Positions 40,950-50,672 of a DNA stretch of 64,000 nucleotides are shown here, piece by piece. How positions within the stretch are numbered: the first letter of the stretch is position 1; each line of letters begins with the position of its first letter. The stretch is from Deinococcales bacterium (GTDB lineage: Bacteria; Deinococcota; Deinococci; Deinococcales; JAAFIG01). Under the pieces are notes generated by a model that ran no database searches, had not been told where the DNA came from, and worked only from the letters and a program-made list of their open reading frames with translations. The stretch spans positions 1-64,000 of the forward strand of contig JAAFIG010000003.1 in the NCBI GenBank assembly GCA_013298595.1, read 5' to 3'. The position numbers were made by a program, and so were the translations under genes.

Positions 40950-41523
40950 CGTCCAAGCCTCGTCCCTCGAGAATCTGCGGGATGTATTTTTCGACCCTCA
41001 AAACTCGAGTTTTAGCTTGTTTGGGCGCAGAAAAATAAAGTAAGTAACCTCTTTGCCGCCCTGGGGTGAGGGCAGAAAAAGCTGTTTCTAAGGCAGGGTT
41101 TTTTTCTAGCTCGGTTAGAAATTCTTCAGGAATATCAAATTCTTTTGTTTTTTTCATATCAACTTTTAAGCCCATTTTTTCAACTTGAATAGCTTCAAAA
41201 ATATAGGTTTTAATTTTTTCTTCTAATGCCAAAATTTCTTGCAAACCAACAAAACGAATCTGACGGGCTGATTGAACATTTTTGGTTTGCTGAACCAAAA
41301 TACCTTCGGGGTCTGCTAGTAAAACGCCTTTGTGAAATAACAACGCACAGTAATCCTTAAAGCCATGAATCAGAACAACATTGCTACTTTGTAAGGTGTA
41401 ACAAGGGACACCCCATTTGAGTTCTTCGGTCAGTTCACACTCGAGCATCATAGTTCGTAAGTGCTGGTATTCTTTTTGCCATTTGCTGGTTTTATTAAAA
41501 AAGAAGTCTACTTTTGGATTCAT
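40942..41523 (-). CDS. YdeI/OmpD-associated-family protein
   Basis: This is a 193-residue protein with an N-terminal DUF1801-like domain (ELKWGVPCYTLQSSNVVLIHGFKDYCALLFHKG, about residues 33-65) and a C-terminal YdeI/OmdA region ending AFSALTPGRQRGYLLYFSAPKQAKTRVLRVEKYI, the family hallmark. Relatives have been linked to bacteriocin or polymyxin tolerance, and the mechanism is unclear. GGAG precedes the ATG. Immediately upstream lies an eroded AHSA1-like gene on the same strand. Confidence 0.87.
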   Translation of the reverse strand: MNPKVDFFFNKTSKWQKEYQHLRTMMLECELTEELKWGVPCYTLQSSNVVLIHGFKDYCALLFHKGVLLADPEGILVQQTKNVQSARQIRFVGLQEILALEEKIKTYIFEAIQVEKMGLKVDMKKTKEFDIPEEFLTELEKNPALETAFSALTPGRQRGYLLYFSAPKQAKTRVLRVEKYIPQILEGRGLDDE

Positions 41524-41535
41524 GTCAAAGCTCCG

Positions 41536-41736
41536 TTACTCGAGAATTTGCGTTAACTTGCTAATAAAATGCGTCCAGCCACTTTGAGCGCCGTAATAGG
41601 CTTGCGTTTGGTCGGGTCTGAAACAAGATTGTTCCATTCATATTAATTGTGCCTTCTTTGCATCCCAACTGTAGGAAAGTTGCTCAAGTGGTTTAACTAT
41701 TAGCACCTCGCAATCCACGATTCCATTCCATTTTAT
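41536..41736 (-). pseudogene. Eroded AHSA1/SRPBCC-family gene
   Basis: Two frames on the minus strand carry pieces of an AHSA1-like protein. The upstream piece reads WNGIVDCEVLIVKPLEQLSYSWD (the 'G-x-V-x-x-x-x-P-x-x-L-x-Y-x-W' strand). The downstream piece, opened by ATG 41634, reads RPDQTQAYYGAQSGWTHFI then LTQILE and stops at 41536; this is the family's C-terminal helix. The middle of the gene and its 5' part are missing. The remnant lies between the YdeI-like gene and the 3' end of the surface-protein operon. Confidence 0.75.
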
Positions 41737-41737
41737 A

Positions 41738-44700
41738 TTATTTTGCACCAAAGGTTTGTTCGTTAAATAAAAACTCGAGGCGGATATACAAACCTGGGCG
41801 GACACTGAAATTTCCTAAGCTCGAGTCAAAGCCAATCAGGTTTGTGCCAATGGTTAATCCGAGTTCGTTGGTGATCCGCCATGTACCTTCGAGTCCGATG
41901 GCGATGCGGCTGGAAACATTGGGTTGGAATTGCCAGATAGCTTGTGCACCAATACCGAGGTTATCTTGAATCCAGTAGCGAGTAGCAATGTTTATTTGCG
42001 CTGTGAATAAATTGCTGGCGTATTTGTAAGCAATACCGCCGCGTATCGTGAAGCGTTCGGTAGGGCTGTAGGTACTTTGGATTTCGCCTAGCGCTTCGTT
42101 GCCATTGGGTGCGTAAACACCTGTGCGGATTTGGTTTTGGGTCAGAATACTGAGATTGGCTGGACGGTAAGCTCCTGCGATGCTAAAGCGTAAACCGTCG
42201 CCGTTTGCAGCAAAGGTTGTCTCGAGATTTGGTGAGATAACCAACTGGCTATTTTTGGGTTGTAAGATAAATCCAAGGCGATAAACTTGTTTTAAGCCGT
42301 TGACTCCAATAGCAAATTGAGCGGCAGCAGTACCATTAATATCTTCGGTCTCGAGGCGTAAGGCAGTGTTAAGGCTGATGGTTGGACTCGAGCCAATCAC
42401 AGAGTTCAATTCTGCGCCAATGTTGGCTGTGAGGGCGGGGCTGAGTGGGATGCTGGTTTCGATGCCAAGTCGAGCGCGTCCAGCGTCGCCGCTGTTGGCT
42501 GGTAAGTCGTAAGCCGCACTAACGTTGGTGGTGCCAAATGTGCCACGTAAGGCAATTGCGCCATCGTTATTACCATTAAAACTGTAGGTATCGCGGATCT
42601 CGAGTTTGAGGTTATCGGTGATGGCGTATTCGATTGCACCTGCGATTTGAAATGGGGTGTCTGAGGTTAATGGTGTTCGAGCCTCGAGTGAGAATTTGAC
42701 CCGTCCAACATTGACTGCGCCGCTGGTAAGCAAATAGCCAAGACTATTAGGATTGGTATTTTGCCAACGCCATACAATACCTAAGCCGATGCTGAAAGCA
42801 CCTAAGCGTTGTGTAGCGCCTGCACCAAGGTCTGTGCGAGTGTCAAAGGTGACAAAGCTACGAGAGGTGCTGAAGGTGCTCTGTAGGCGCAAATCAGGGA
42901 TTGGTGTGGCAGTCAGACCAACTCGTAAAGAACTAGCAGGTTGGCTTGGATTGACTGCCACATAACCAATGCCAAGGGCTTGGTACTCGAGAAGGGCTTC
43001 AATAGCTTCATTTTTGTAACGTCCACCGACCGATAATGCCCAATCACTCGAGTATGCCAATTCAGATTCTAAGCGTAAGGTTTCGCTGGTGTAATTCAGT
43101 CCCAATGCCACTAACGGGCTGCTGTTGGGGTTAAAAGCCAGAGCTGTACCTGAAACTCGCCAGTTACCAAGGAGCACTTGAGCTTGTGTACCAAAGCGGT
43201 ACTCGAGTGGAGCTGTACCTGTGGCTGGAGCGTATTCGACCAGTAAAAACTGTGGGTTATTATTGTTATCAAAGGTGCTTAGTGGTTTGGTCAGGAAAAT
43301 AATGCCACTGATTGGGTCAATACTGTAATCAATTAAACGCACCAATTCGCGTTGAGCCAGAATCAAACCAGAGTTATCACGGTCTCGAGTAACAATGCGA
43401 ATACGTTCACTACCAGATTGTACAGCTTGGGGTAAACGATACAAACTTGTACCATCGCCAGGAGCGCCAAAAGGTTGGCTGGCATTGGTGTTGGTTAAAG
43501 TGGCTCGAGGTTGATAACTAGCAAAGGCTGTTAAGGTTAAAACAGGGTCACGCCAAAGGAGTTGTAAGCCTTGTTGCCGACTGTTATACGCACTCAATCT
43601 GCCAACAAAACCCGCTTGATAAGAGCCATACATAGCAAAGCTTGGACCACGCTCGAGACGAATATAAAATGGGTCAGAAGAATTGACATCTTGTCCGCGC
43701 AAAGCGGCATCGCCAAGAAGTGGGAAGCGTTCAAATGGGTTGGCAATTGGCTCGAGTGTGCCACTAAATTCAAAGACGGGAGCGAACGCAGCACGTAAGT
43801 TAATGCCAATGGTTAATAAGAAACCATTGCCAATACTGCCCCTAGCAAAGCCTTGTAAACCCGCACCAATGCTAAAAGGATCAGTGATTTCTGCGGCGAT
43901 ATAAGCGTTTCCAATCGCAATCCACGGGCGTTGACTCGAGACAACTGCAAATTCAACTTTGGTGATTAAATCGCCAAGCCGAGCTTCGGCACGAACCACA
44001 GTGCGATCTTGGATGCTGGAGAGTGGAATTTCAGCTACACCATTGATATAACGCACTTGATACCCTGCGATATTGGGCACAGCATCTGGCAGCAGCGGTA
44101 AGGGGTCAGAGAACCAATCCAGTACGCCATCACCTGTGGTTAAGTTATTGCCATCTAAAACCCGTAAACGCAGTGTTGGACGGTCTTGAGGGTCGGAAGT
44201 TAAATCGCCAACAGCTTCGATCAGTAATTTTGTGGCTTCACCTGCTAAGAACACATCACTCGAGTCAGCAACAAAGGCTTTGGTTTCTGGGTCAAAGGCA
44301 CGCAGGGTTAATTCGTTTTTGCCTGGTCGCAAACGCACAGCGATATATTCAATGGTTAAACGATTTGTGCCTTCATCGTAAGTGGTGCTACCTGCTTGTT
44401 CTTTGGGGACAAGCACACCGTTCATCCGAAATTCAATTTGCTCGGCTTTTAAGGGTAAATCGACCAAGACATTAATTTGATCGCGGTTACGAATGACTGT
44501 GCCACTAGCAGGGTTAACAATCAAAGCACCAACCCGTAAACGTGAGGCTGGCAGCGGTGTGGTGGCTGCTTGTGCTTGGCGTTGGTATGCCTCGAGAATA
44601 GCAGGGTCACCTTGAATCACACGGTACTGGGCTGGGCGATTGCCTTGGCTGGGTAAGCGAATAATAATACCAGCGCGATTCTCGGGCAAATTCAGTGGTT

Positions 44701-47020
44701 GGGTGTGGTTTAGCACATATACAATTTCGTGTTTGCCACGCAATTGCCCAACTTCCCAGAATAAATAATCGGCAGACTCGAGTGGATTGGCAAGCGGCTT
44801 AGTATCTAATCGGCTTGAATCGGTCTCGAGTGTTGCATCATCGGGGATGCGGTCTACAATAATCACTTCGGCATTGGCGGGGATATTCTCGAGGGTAAAG
44901 CGCAAACTGACTTCGCTACGACGCACTCGAGCTGGCAATTCACGGACTGGAATGCTGAGAGTGGCATCTGGAGCAACAGCTGTGGTGTTTAAACTGAGGC
45001 TGGCACTGATTGGAAAATCTCCTGCAATATCGGCTCGAGCTGCCACAGGGATAACTCGGGTTTCGTTGGCAGCTAAGGTAATGGTTGGTTCGAGTGGTTC
45101 AAAATTTAGGTCTGAGGCATTAAACGTTAAATTCAGTGTGATTGGGCGGTTAAGCGGATTGCTGACAACAATTTCTAGTGGAATACTTGTGCCAGGGCGT
45201 GGTGTGACTGTACTGGCTAAACGCAAACGCAAACCTGCATTAACTCGAGTAAACGCTGTTTGGGCTGTGACTGTTCGCAGATCAGGTGCGCTAGCAGTAG
45301 CAGTTAAGGTAGCGGTATCAGGTAAACCAGCTGTGACAGTGGCACGGTACTCGAGTTGACGGCGTTCACCAATCTCGAGTCTGCCTGTGCTGGGTAAGGC
45401 TTTCTGGACTTCTAAAAGCGGGTTTGTGCTTTCAGTCAATTCGTAATCGGTGGGTTGCTCACCAATATTCTCGAGCAGTAACGGCACCGTCACAACTTCA
45501 CCAGGTAAAGCTGGAGTGGCTTGGATACTGGTGCGGGTCAAACGCAATTCGGCAGGTTTGACAGCCCGTTGTACTGCCACTGTTAAACGGTCTGTGTTAT
45601 TGCTTGGGTTTGGGTCGTTTGTGGCACTCGAGACCACACCCACTAAGTCGTAGGTGCTGGCAGTACTGGAACGCAATGCCACTAAAACCGTGACACTCGC
45701 GCCATTTTCGATGGTGCCAAGTTGACAAGTTAAAACGCGTTGCTCGAGGGTGCAATTGCCTTGGCTGCTGCTTTGCGAAGTTGTCTCGAGACCCGTTGGT
45801 AAAGTCACACGGTAAACAGCGTTGCTGGAAGTGTTTGCACCGTTATTGTTGATGGTCGCAGTGAGGACAAAAGGTTCGTTGGGTTGCACAGGGTTGGGTT
45901 CGGCAACTTGGATAATCTCGAGGTCTGCTTTGAGGTTTGGGTCGGGGGTGGGATTAACTGGGTTTGTTGGATTGTTTGGATTGCTTGGTGTCGGATTCGT
46001 TGGATTGGTGGGAGTAGTTGGTGTGGTTGGATTATTTGGATTGGTGGGAGGGGTTGGAGGGATACCATTTGAGTTTGCTGGTGGTTTTGTGGGTGTGGTA
46101 GGAGGATTACCAATGGGTGGTAATGGTGGCACAACAATATTGGAATTGGTTCTACCTAGAATTAAACGCGGTGTGGTTAAGAGTGGCGGTGTGGTTGGTA
46201 AGGTCACGAAAACCGTGGCAAAAAATGGTTTAACTGTTTGCCGTGCCACTTCCCGAAAACGCATAGTAAACGCATTTGAACGCTGCTTTAGCGAAGCAAT
46301 TTTAGCACGAACTGTCCAAGTACCAAGTAATGCTTTGGTTACAAGAATCTCGTTTAATGCCCAAGCTCGAGATGCCGAACTGTTCAGGCGTTGCCGTTGC
46401 CCATTTGGTAATTGCAAGTAAAACTCGAGTTCGTTGCCATCTGCGTCGTAATTACCAATTTCTAAACCATGTCCGATCATGGCAGCAGTCACATTGAGTT
46501 GTGCTACGGTACGCTCTAAACCAAGATTGCCAAAGGCATTAGCGGTCATTTGGCTGGACTCGAGTTTGGCGTATTGTAAAGCCACAACAAAAGCATTTTT
46601 GCCATTGCCTGTGCTTTTCACCTCGAGCGGATATGTGCCCGCAGACAACGGAGCATGCCAGAAGCGTTCCCAACGGTTTCTTGAATCTGCACCGTAGTTT
46701 TGGGTTAAAAGCGTTTTTTGTTGTGGGGTGCGAATTATAAATTGTGTCTTCCATATTTTTTGGTCGTAACGTTCATCGCCGACATACCAATTAAAATCAC
46801 CTCGAGCAATTGGATCGGCTAAGTTCATATTGGGGCTACGCACTTCGATACGAACCCGTTGTGTACTTTGCAACGGTGGAATAATCAAACGATAATCATC
46901 TGTGCCAGCTTGCCAGTTTTGCACATTACCAAAACTCACCAATGGAAAAACATTGGTTTCTTGGGCAAAAGCAAAACTCGAGCAAAGCAAAAAACAAATC
47001 ATCAGTAAAAATCTGTTCAT
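41738..47020 (-). CDS. Large outer-membrane protein: Ig-like/DUF11 stalk plus C-terminal beta barrel
   Basis: This 1760-residue protein has a signal peptide (about 1-20). Residues ~25-260 form jelly-roll modules resembling pre-peptidase C-terminal domains. A Pro/Thr/Asn-rich linker lies at ~295-365, a CARDB/DUF11 module (ADLEIIQVAEPNPVQPNEPF) at ~365-480, and further Ig-like modules to ~1000. From ~1050 to the end are alternating hydrophobic beta strands typical of an outer-membrane barrel. At the barrel entry, GSERIRIVTRDRDN then LIDYSIDPISGIIFLTKP matches a motif seen in several giant barrel proteins. It is the last gene of the operon, and its ATG overlaps the previous stop by 4 nt. It is probably surface exposed; its role is unknown. 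Confidence 0.8.
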   Translation of the reverse strand: MNRFLLMICFLLCSSFAFAQETNVFPLVSFGNVQNWQAGTDDYRLIIPPLQSTQRVRIEVRSPNMNLADPIARGDFNWYVGDERYDQKIWKTQFIIRTPQQKTLLTQNYGADSRNRWERFWHAPLSAGTYPLEVKSTGNGKNAFVVALQYAKLESSQMTANAFGNLGLERTVAQLNVTAAMIGHGLEIGNYDADGNELEFYLQLPNGQRQRLNSSASRAWALNEILVTKALLGTWTVRAKIASLKQRSNAFTMRFREVARQTVKPFFATVFVTLPTTPPLLTTPRLILGRTNSNIVVPPLPPIGNPPTTPTKPPANSNGIPPTPPTNPNNPTTPTTPTNPTNPTPSNPNNPTNPVNPTPDPNLKADLEIIQVAEPNPVQPNEPFVLTATINNNGANTSSNAVYRVTLPTGLETTSQSSSQGNCTLEQRVLTCQLGTIENGASVTVLVALRSSTASTYDLVGVVSSATNDPNPSNNTDRLTVAVQRAVKPAELRLTRTSIQATPALPGEVVTVPLLLENIGEQPTDYELTESTNPLLEVQKALPSTGRLEIGERRQLEYRATVTAGLPDTATLTATASAPDLRTVTAQTAFTRVNAGLRLRLASTVTPRPGTSIPLEIVVSNPLNRPITLNLTFNASDLNFEPLEPTITLAANETRVIPVAARADIAGDFPISASLSLNTTAVAPDATLSIPVRELPARVRRSEVSLRFTLENIPANAEVIIVDRIPDDATLETDSSRLDTKPLANPLESADYLFWEVGQLRGKHEIVYVLNHTQPLNLPENRAGIIIRLPSQGNRPAQYRVIQGDPAILEAYQRQAQAATTPLPASRLRVGALIVNPASGTVIRNRDQINVLVDLPLKAEQIEFRMNGVLVPKEQAGSTTYDEGTNRLTIEYIAVRLRPGKNELTLRAFDPETKAFVADSSDVFLAGEATKLLIEAVGDLTSDPQDRPTLRLRVLDGNNLTTGDGVLDWFSDPLPLLPDAVPNIAGYQVRYINGVAEIPLSSIQDRTVVRAEARLGDLITKVEFAVVSSQRPWIAIGNAYIAAEITDPFSIGAGLQGFARGSIGNGFLLTIGINLRAAFAPVFEFSGTLEPIANPFERFPLLGDAALRGQDVNSSDPFYIRLERGPSFAMYGSYQAGFVGRLSAYNSRQQGLQLLWRDPVLTLTAFASYQPRATLTNTNASQPFGAPGDGTSLYRLPQAVQSGSERIRIVTRDRDNSGLILAQRELVRLIDYSIDPISGIIFLTKPLSTFDNNNNPQFLLVEYAPATGTAPLEYRFGTQAQVLLGNWRVSGTALAFNPNSSPLVALGLNYTSETLRLESELAYSSDWALSVGGRYKNEAIEALLEYQALGIGYVAVNPSQPASSLRVGLTATPIPDLRLQSTFSTSRSFVTFDTRTDLGAGATQRLGAFSIGLGIVWRWQNTNPNSLGYLLTSGAVNVGRVKFSLEARTPLTSDTPFQIAGAIEYAITDNLKLEIRDTYSFNGNNDGAIALRGTFGTTNVSAAYDLPANSGDAGRARLGIETSIPLSPALTANIGAELNSVIGSSPTISLNTALRLETEDINGTAAAQFAIGVNGLKQVYRLGFILQPKNSQLVISPNLETTFAANGDGLRFSIAGAYRPANLSILTQNQIRTGVYAPNGNEALGEIQSTYSPTERFTIRGGIAYKYASNLFTAQINIATRYWIQDNLGIGAQAIWQFQPNVSSRIAIGLEGTWRITNELGLTIGTNLIGFDSSLGNFSVRPGLYIRLEFLFNEQTFGAK

Positions 47021-50000
47021 GGCAGCACCTCATCCCAGTACAAATCGGGGTCGGTACAAGCACGTTCAGCTGCCACATTGGTTAATAGTGCATAACGAAT
47101 ACGGTATGTACCAGCCTCGAGTTGAGCAAATAGTAAAGCGCCATCTTCAGCGATAGAGAAATTTACTGTTTGTCCCGCAGCGTTTTGCACCTCGAGTTGC
47201 TTGCGTTCTGCACCTATTGGCAGTGGGTCGGTTAAGCGCAAATTTGCCACATTTTGTTGTAATTGCAACACCAAATTCACAGCATACCCTGCGCCACCAG
47301 CCACCACTTGTTTCTCGAGGTTAGCAATGCCCATAGTTAATGTGGTGCGGCGTGATTTTTGTAATTGGGCTTCTGGGGCAAGTAATGGGAAATCAATTTG
47401 TTGTGGGGCTGGGTCGTTGATGCTGACGTGGCGCGTGCCAACATTGGTGTCACCTGGCATAGATTGTAATGTCCACGGCGCGGATAATGGATCGAGGCGT
47501 AACGCGTATAAACCTGGTTGCAATTCAGGGAAACTATACCGCCCTTGGCTATCAGAGATGGTGTATGCACCGTTAGAGAGATAAATTCTGGCATGAGCAA
47601 GCGGATAATCCGAGCCATCAAACATACGATTACGGTTTTTATCAAAGAAAATTCTGCCCAGAATAGCACTGGCTCGTCCAAAAATACTGGCTTCAACTTT
47701 GACAGCAGCAATCGCATTATTGCTGGTCACAGAAATTTTATTTGCCCCACCAATGGCGGTGGCAATGGCACGGTTTTCGACGCGCTCAGGAGCGTTGGGT
47801 GTGACTAAACCAACCAAGCGAATCCGCAATGTAGTGTTGGCGTTCAGTGTGCCAATAGCCCAAGTCAGCACTTGTACACCACTTTGCACAGTTACGGTTG
47901 GCTCGAGTGGTATATCCCCTAAGCGGCTCGAACCAAGTTTATAAACAATACCCACGGGCATCGTATCGGTCAGGGTTAAATTCTCGAGTTTAGCGTTTTG
48001 TGAAGCATTACGGATGCGTAATTCGTAATCAATGCTACCACCAATACTGACCACGGTTTGTAAAGCACTTTTCTCGAGTTGTAAAATACTTCCTAGCACA
48101 TCAGTTTGTGTGGTGTTTGAAACAACAGGAATGACCACAGCTTGGCTGCTGATACTAGCGGTATTGAGGATTCGCTCGAGGTCAGGGGTATCTACACGCA
48201 CTTTTGCTAAGAAGCTCAGGGTTTTACTTTCGTTAATGGCAACATTGTTAAAACGCCATGTCAGAGTTTTGCTCACAGCATCAAATGTGCCATTACTCGA
48301 GATATTACTTGGCATTTCGAGTAAAGCACTGAGAATATCTGTGATGACAACATTGTTTTGTACGCTACCACTAACATTGCGCCAAGTTAAATTAAACTCG
48401 AGGGTTGTACCTTGGTTGACTCGAGCAGCACTGACTTTCTTTTCTAAAGTAAAGGCATCGCTGGATGGACGAATTCGGCTGAGAATACTCAGGGTACGGT
48501 TTTGTAAACGTGGTGCAAGAATGGATTGTAAACGCAGCACAGCTTGCCAACCATTGCCCGCATTATTACCAACCGTGCCAGTTGGCGGTATCACTTGCAA
48601 AGTCATGGCTCGAGTTTCACCCGCTGTCATATTGCTTAATTCGGGTTTTCCATTGTTGTTAGTATCGAGTAAAACGCTGCCATCGGCTGCCAGAAAACGG
48701 GTTGTCCAACCTGTGGGTAATACCGACTCGAGGTTTAACTCGAGGGTATCGGTGAATGAACTGGCATTGAGGACACTGAAATTGTAATTGGCATTAGCAC
48801 CCACAAAAATTTCTTGGCTTTGGCTATCAAGTGGGTCTGGGTATTCATTGACTGTGGCTTGTCCAAGTGGACCAATCCAAATAGCAGCACTGCTGGCTGC
48901 TACAACTATATTGGTGCTGATATCACTTAGCGTGGATAAACTGGCTTTGGTTCGCAGCACAGCTTTGATATTGGTAAAATTCAGCGGCAGCACAATTCGT
49001 ACCACCAGATCAATTTGTTCATTTGGTAATAAACGCACCGAATTGCGTGGCAGCAACATGGTTTCGTCTAAAAATTGCAGTGTTGCCCCTTGTAAGTCGC
49101 TACTGGTATCTAACTCAAGACTGAATGTATCGGCAATGTTACCTGTGTTTTGAATGGTATTGACAAAACTGACTGCAATACCACCTGGGACATTGACAAT
49201 ACTTTGGCTATCAGTTTGGTTTGTATTATCACCAGTTCGAGTAATATTCCATGTTTTACCAGTGGTTGGTTCAGTAAACATGTATGTGCCACTGGTTAAA
49301 CCATCGCGGGGCAAAATACTGATACCACTGCGTTCAAAAACACTCGAGACCGCCTCGTTTGATAACACTTGGCGTTTGCTATCTGTGGCATCGCCATACT
49401 CGAGCTGGGCAACATTGCGAATCCGTGTGCCGCCTTGAACAGTATTTAAAACGCGAACAAAAAAAGAAAATTGGAAACTCGAGCCAACCGCAAAAGTATC
49501 TTCGGGCAAAGCATCGGTACTGTGTGGGTCGCGCAGCAATAAACCAATTATAGTGGCTCGAGGATTCGGAATTGAACTCCATAATCCATTGGTTTGATAA
49601 ATAATCAGGCTGCCAAAACCTGTGCCTGTACTGGCAGTGGCTGGATTACGAATCTCGAGTTGTGTACCTGCGGGAATACTATCGGTCAGTAAAATACCAT
49701 CGAGTGGGTTGCCATCCACGCGCACCACACTGGCAATTGAACGAGCCGCCCGCTGACCAATGTTGTTACCAAAAATTTGGTACTCAATTAAACCAGTTAA
49801 ATCAGGTTCGGTGGCACTTTTAGCAAGCACAGGAGCAGCATCACGAACAACAGTCACACTACCCAAATTATTGTTATCCCAAAGCGTGGTATCGCTCGAG
49901 CGAGCTTGTAAATCAATCCGCGTCACAGCATTGCTGGCAGCAGTAGTAGGAATGGTACCAACAGCAAAGATATTGATTTTGGCATTAGGTGCTAACGTTA

Positions 50001-50514
50001 CGCTACCTGTAATCAGTGGTTCGCCTGCGTCCAAAATGGCATTGCCATTAGCATCGCGGTACAACAGCAAATTCTCGAGATTAAAAGCATCGGTGGTATC
50101 CTGAATTAAGCTTAGGGTAATTGTGTCCGAAGCATTACCCGAATTTTCTAAAGTGTAAACCAATGTAGCACTCGAGCCAGGATTACCAATACGATTATTG
50201 CTTGGGGCAACAGGTAAAGTAAAATTACTGGTTGGTGCGCCCACACTACTGGTATTGCCTGCATCTGGAATCAGATTGATTGAATAAATAGAGCGAGTGA
50301 CAATGCTGGCAACATTAGAAAGCGCATTGTAGGTGTTGCCATCGGCTGTTGTAAAACTGATACTGGCTTGGTTTTCGATTAACGTACCAGCCAATGTGGC
50401 ACGTTGTGCCAAAGCAGTATTGGTAAAAATGCAAAGCAAAAATAAGCAGCAACGCAAAACCCACTCGAGACCTGCTCGAGAGAAAATGCTTGGCATTGTT
50501 GCTAAAGTAATCAT
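47017..50514 (-). CDS. Secreted DUF11/SdrD-like repeat protein
   Basis: This is a 1165-residue exported protein. It has an N-terminal signal anchor (about 12-36, ending TALAQ), then repeated DUF11-type beta modules with the 'N-T-a-x-I-x-x-x-D-x-L' style (for example LEKSALQTVVSIGGSIDYELRIRN). An SdrD B-like/carboxypeptidase-regulatory module follows near residues 970-1035 (GRIFFDKNRNRMFDGSDYPLAHARIYL, then GRYSFPELQPGLYALRLD), and a last DUF11-like part. Such proteins build cell-surface layers or fibres. AGGAAAA precedes the ATG. It is coupled by ATGA to the barrel protein, which suggests they act together. Confidence 0.82.
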   Translation of the reverse strand: MITLATMPSIFSRAGLEWVLRCCLFLLCIFTNTALAQRATLAGTLIENQASISFTTADGNTYNALSNVASIVTRSIYSINLIPDAGNTSSVGAPTSNFTLPVAPSNNRIGNPGSSATLVYTLENSGNASDTITLSLIQDTTDAFNLENLLLYRDANGNAILDAGEPLITGSVTLAPNAKINIFAVGTIPTTAASNAVTRIDLQARSSDTTLWDNNNLGSVTVVRDAAPVLAKSATEPDLTGLIEYQIFGNNIGQRAARSIASVVRVDGNPLDGILLTDSIPAGTQLEIRNPATASTGTGFGSLIIYQTNGLWSSIPNPRATIIGLLLRDPHSTDALPEDTFAVGSSFQFSFFVRVLNTVQGGTRIRNVAQLEYGDATDSKRQVLSNEAVSSVFERSGISILPRDGLTSGTYMFTEPTTGKTWNITRTGDNTNQTDSQSIVNVPGGIAVSFVNTIQNTGNIADTFSLELDTSSDLQGATLQFLDETMLLPRNSVRLLPNEQIDLVVRIVLPLNFTNIKAVLRTKASLSTLSDISTNIVVAASSAAIWIGPLGQATVNEYPDPLDSQSQEIFVGANANYNFSVLNASSFTDTLELNLESVLPTGWTTRFLAADGSVLLDTNNNGKPELSNMTAGETRAMTLQVIPPTGTVGNNAGNGWQAVLRLQSILAPRLQNRTLSILSRIRPSSDAFTLEKKVSAARVNQGTTLEFNLTWRNVSGSVQNNVVITDILSALLEMPSNISSNGTFDAVSKTLTWRFNNVAINESKTLSFLAKVRVDTPDLERILNTASISSQAVVIPVVSNTTQTDVLGSILQLEKSALQTVVSIGGSIDYELRIRNASQNAKLENLTLTDTMPVGIVYKLGSSRLGDIPLEPTVTVQSGVQVLTWAIGTLNANTTLRIRLVGLVTPNAPERVENRAIATAIGGANKISVTSNNAIAAVKVEASIFGRASAILGRIFFDKNRNRMFDGSDYPLAHARIYLSNGAYTISDSQGRYSFPELQPGLYALRLDPLSAPWTLQSMPGDTNVGTRHVSINDPAPQQIDFPLLAPEAQLQKSRRTTLTMGIANLEKQVVAGGAGYAVNLVLQLQQNVANLRLTDPLPIGAERKQLEVQNAAGQTVNFSIAEDGALLFAQLEAGTYRIRYALLTNVAAERACTDPDLYWDEVLP

Positions 50515-50563
50515 TTTATTTTCCTAAGTAACTTTATAAAAAGTATTGCGTTTCTCAATAACC

Positions 50564-50663
50564 CGCTCCCGTTAGACGAATCTACGGGAGCGAACAGAAG
50601 AGGTCTGCACTTCGTGAGGCAGTACCAATGACGAGGTGCAGCCCCCACATTGTGAGGGCTGCA
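50564..50663 (-). ncRNA. Structured inter-gene RNA with mutually exclusive hairpins
   Basis: Within the operon transcript (minus strand) three hairpins can form between two DUF11 genes: TGCAGCCC/GGGCTGCA (50637-50663), CTGCAC..GTGCAG with TCGT/ACGA (50605-50641), and CGCTCCCGT/ACGGGAGCG (50564-50592). The first two share the arm at 50637-50641 and cannot coexist. No T tract follows. It may be an attenuator, processing site or stabilising element. No known RNA family was recognised. Confidence 0.55.
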
Positions 50664-50672
50664 TTGTCCGGA

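Noticed and set aside
45960-46115. Repeat-rich stretch that might be a minisatellite or CRISPR-like array
   Set aside because: It encodes the Pro/Thr/Asn-rich linker of the 1760-residue protein; the units are short, irregular and without spacers.
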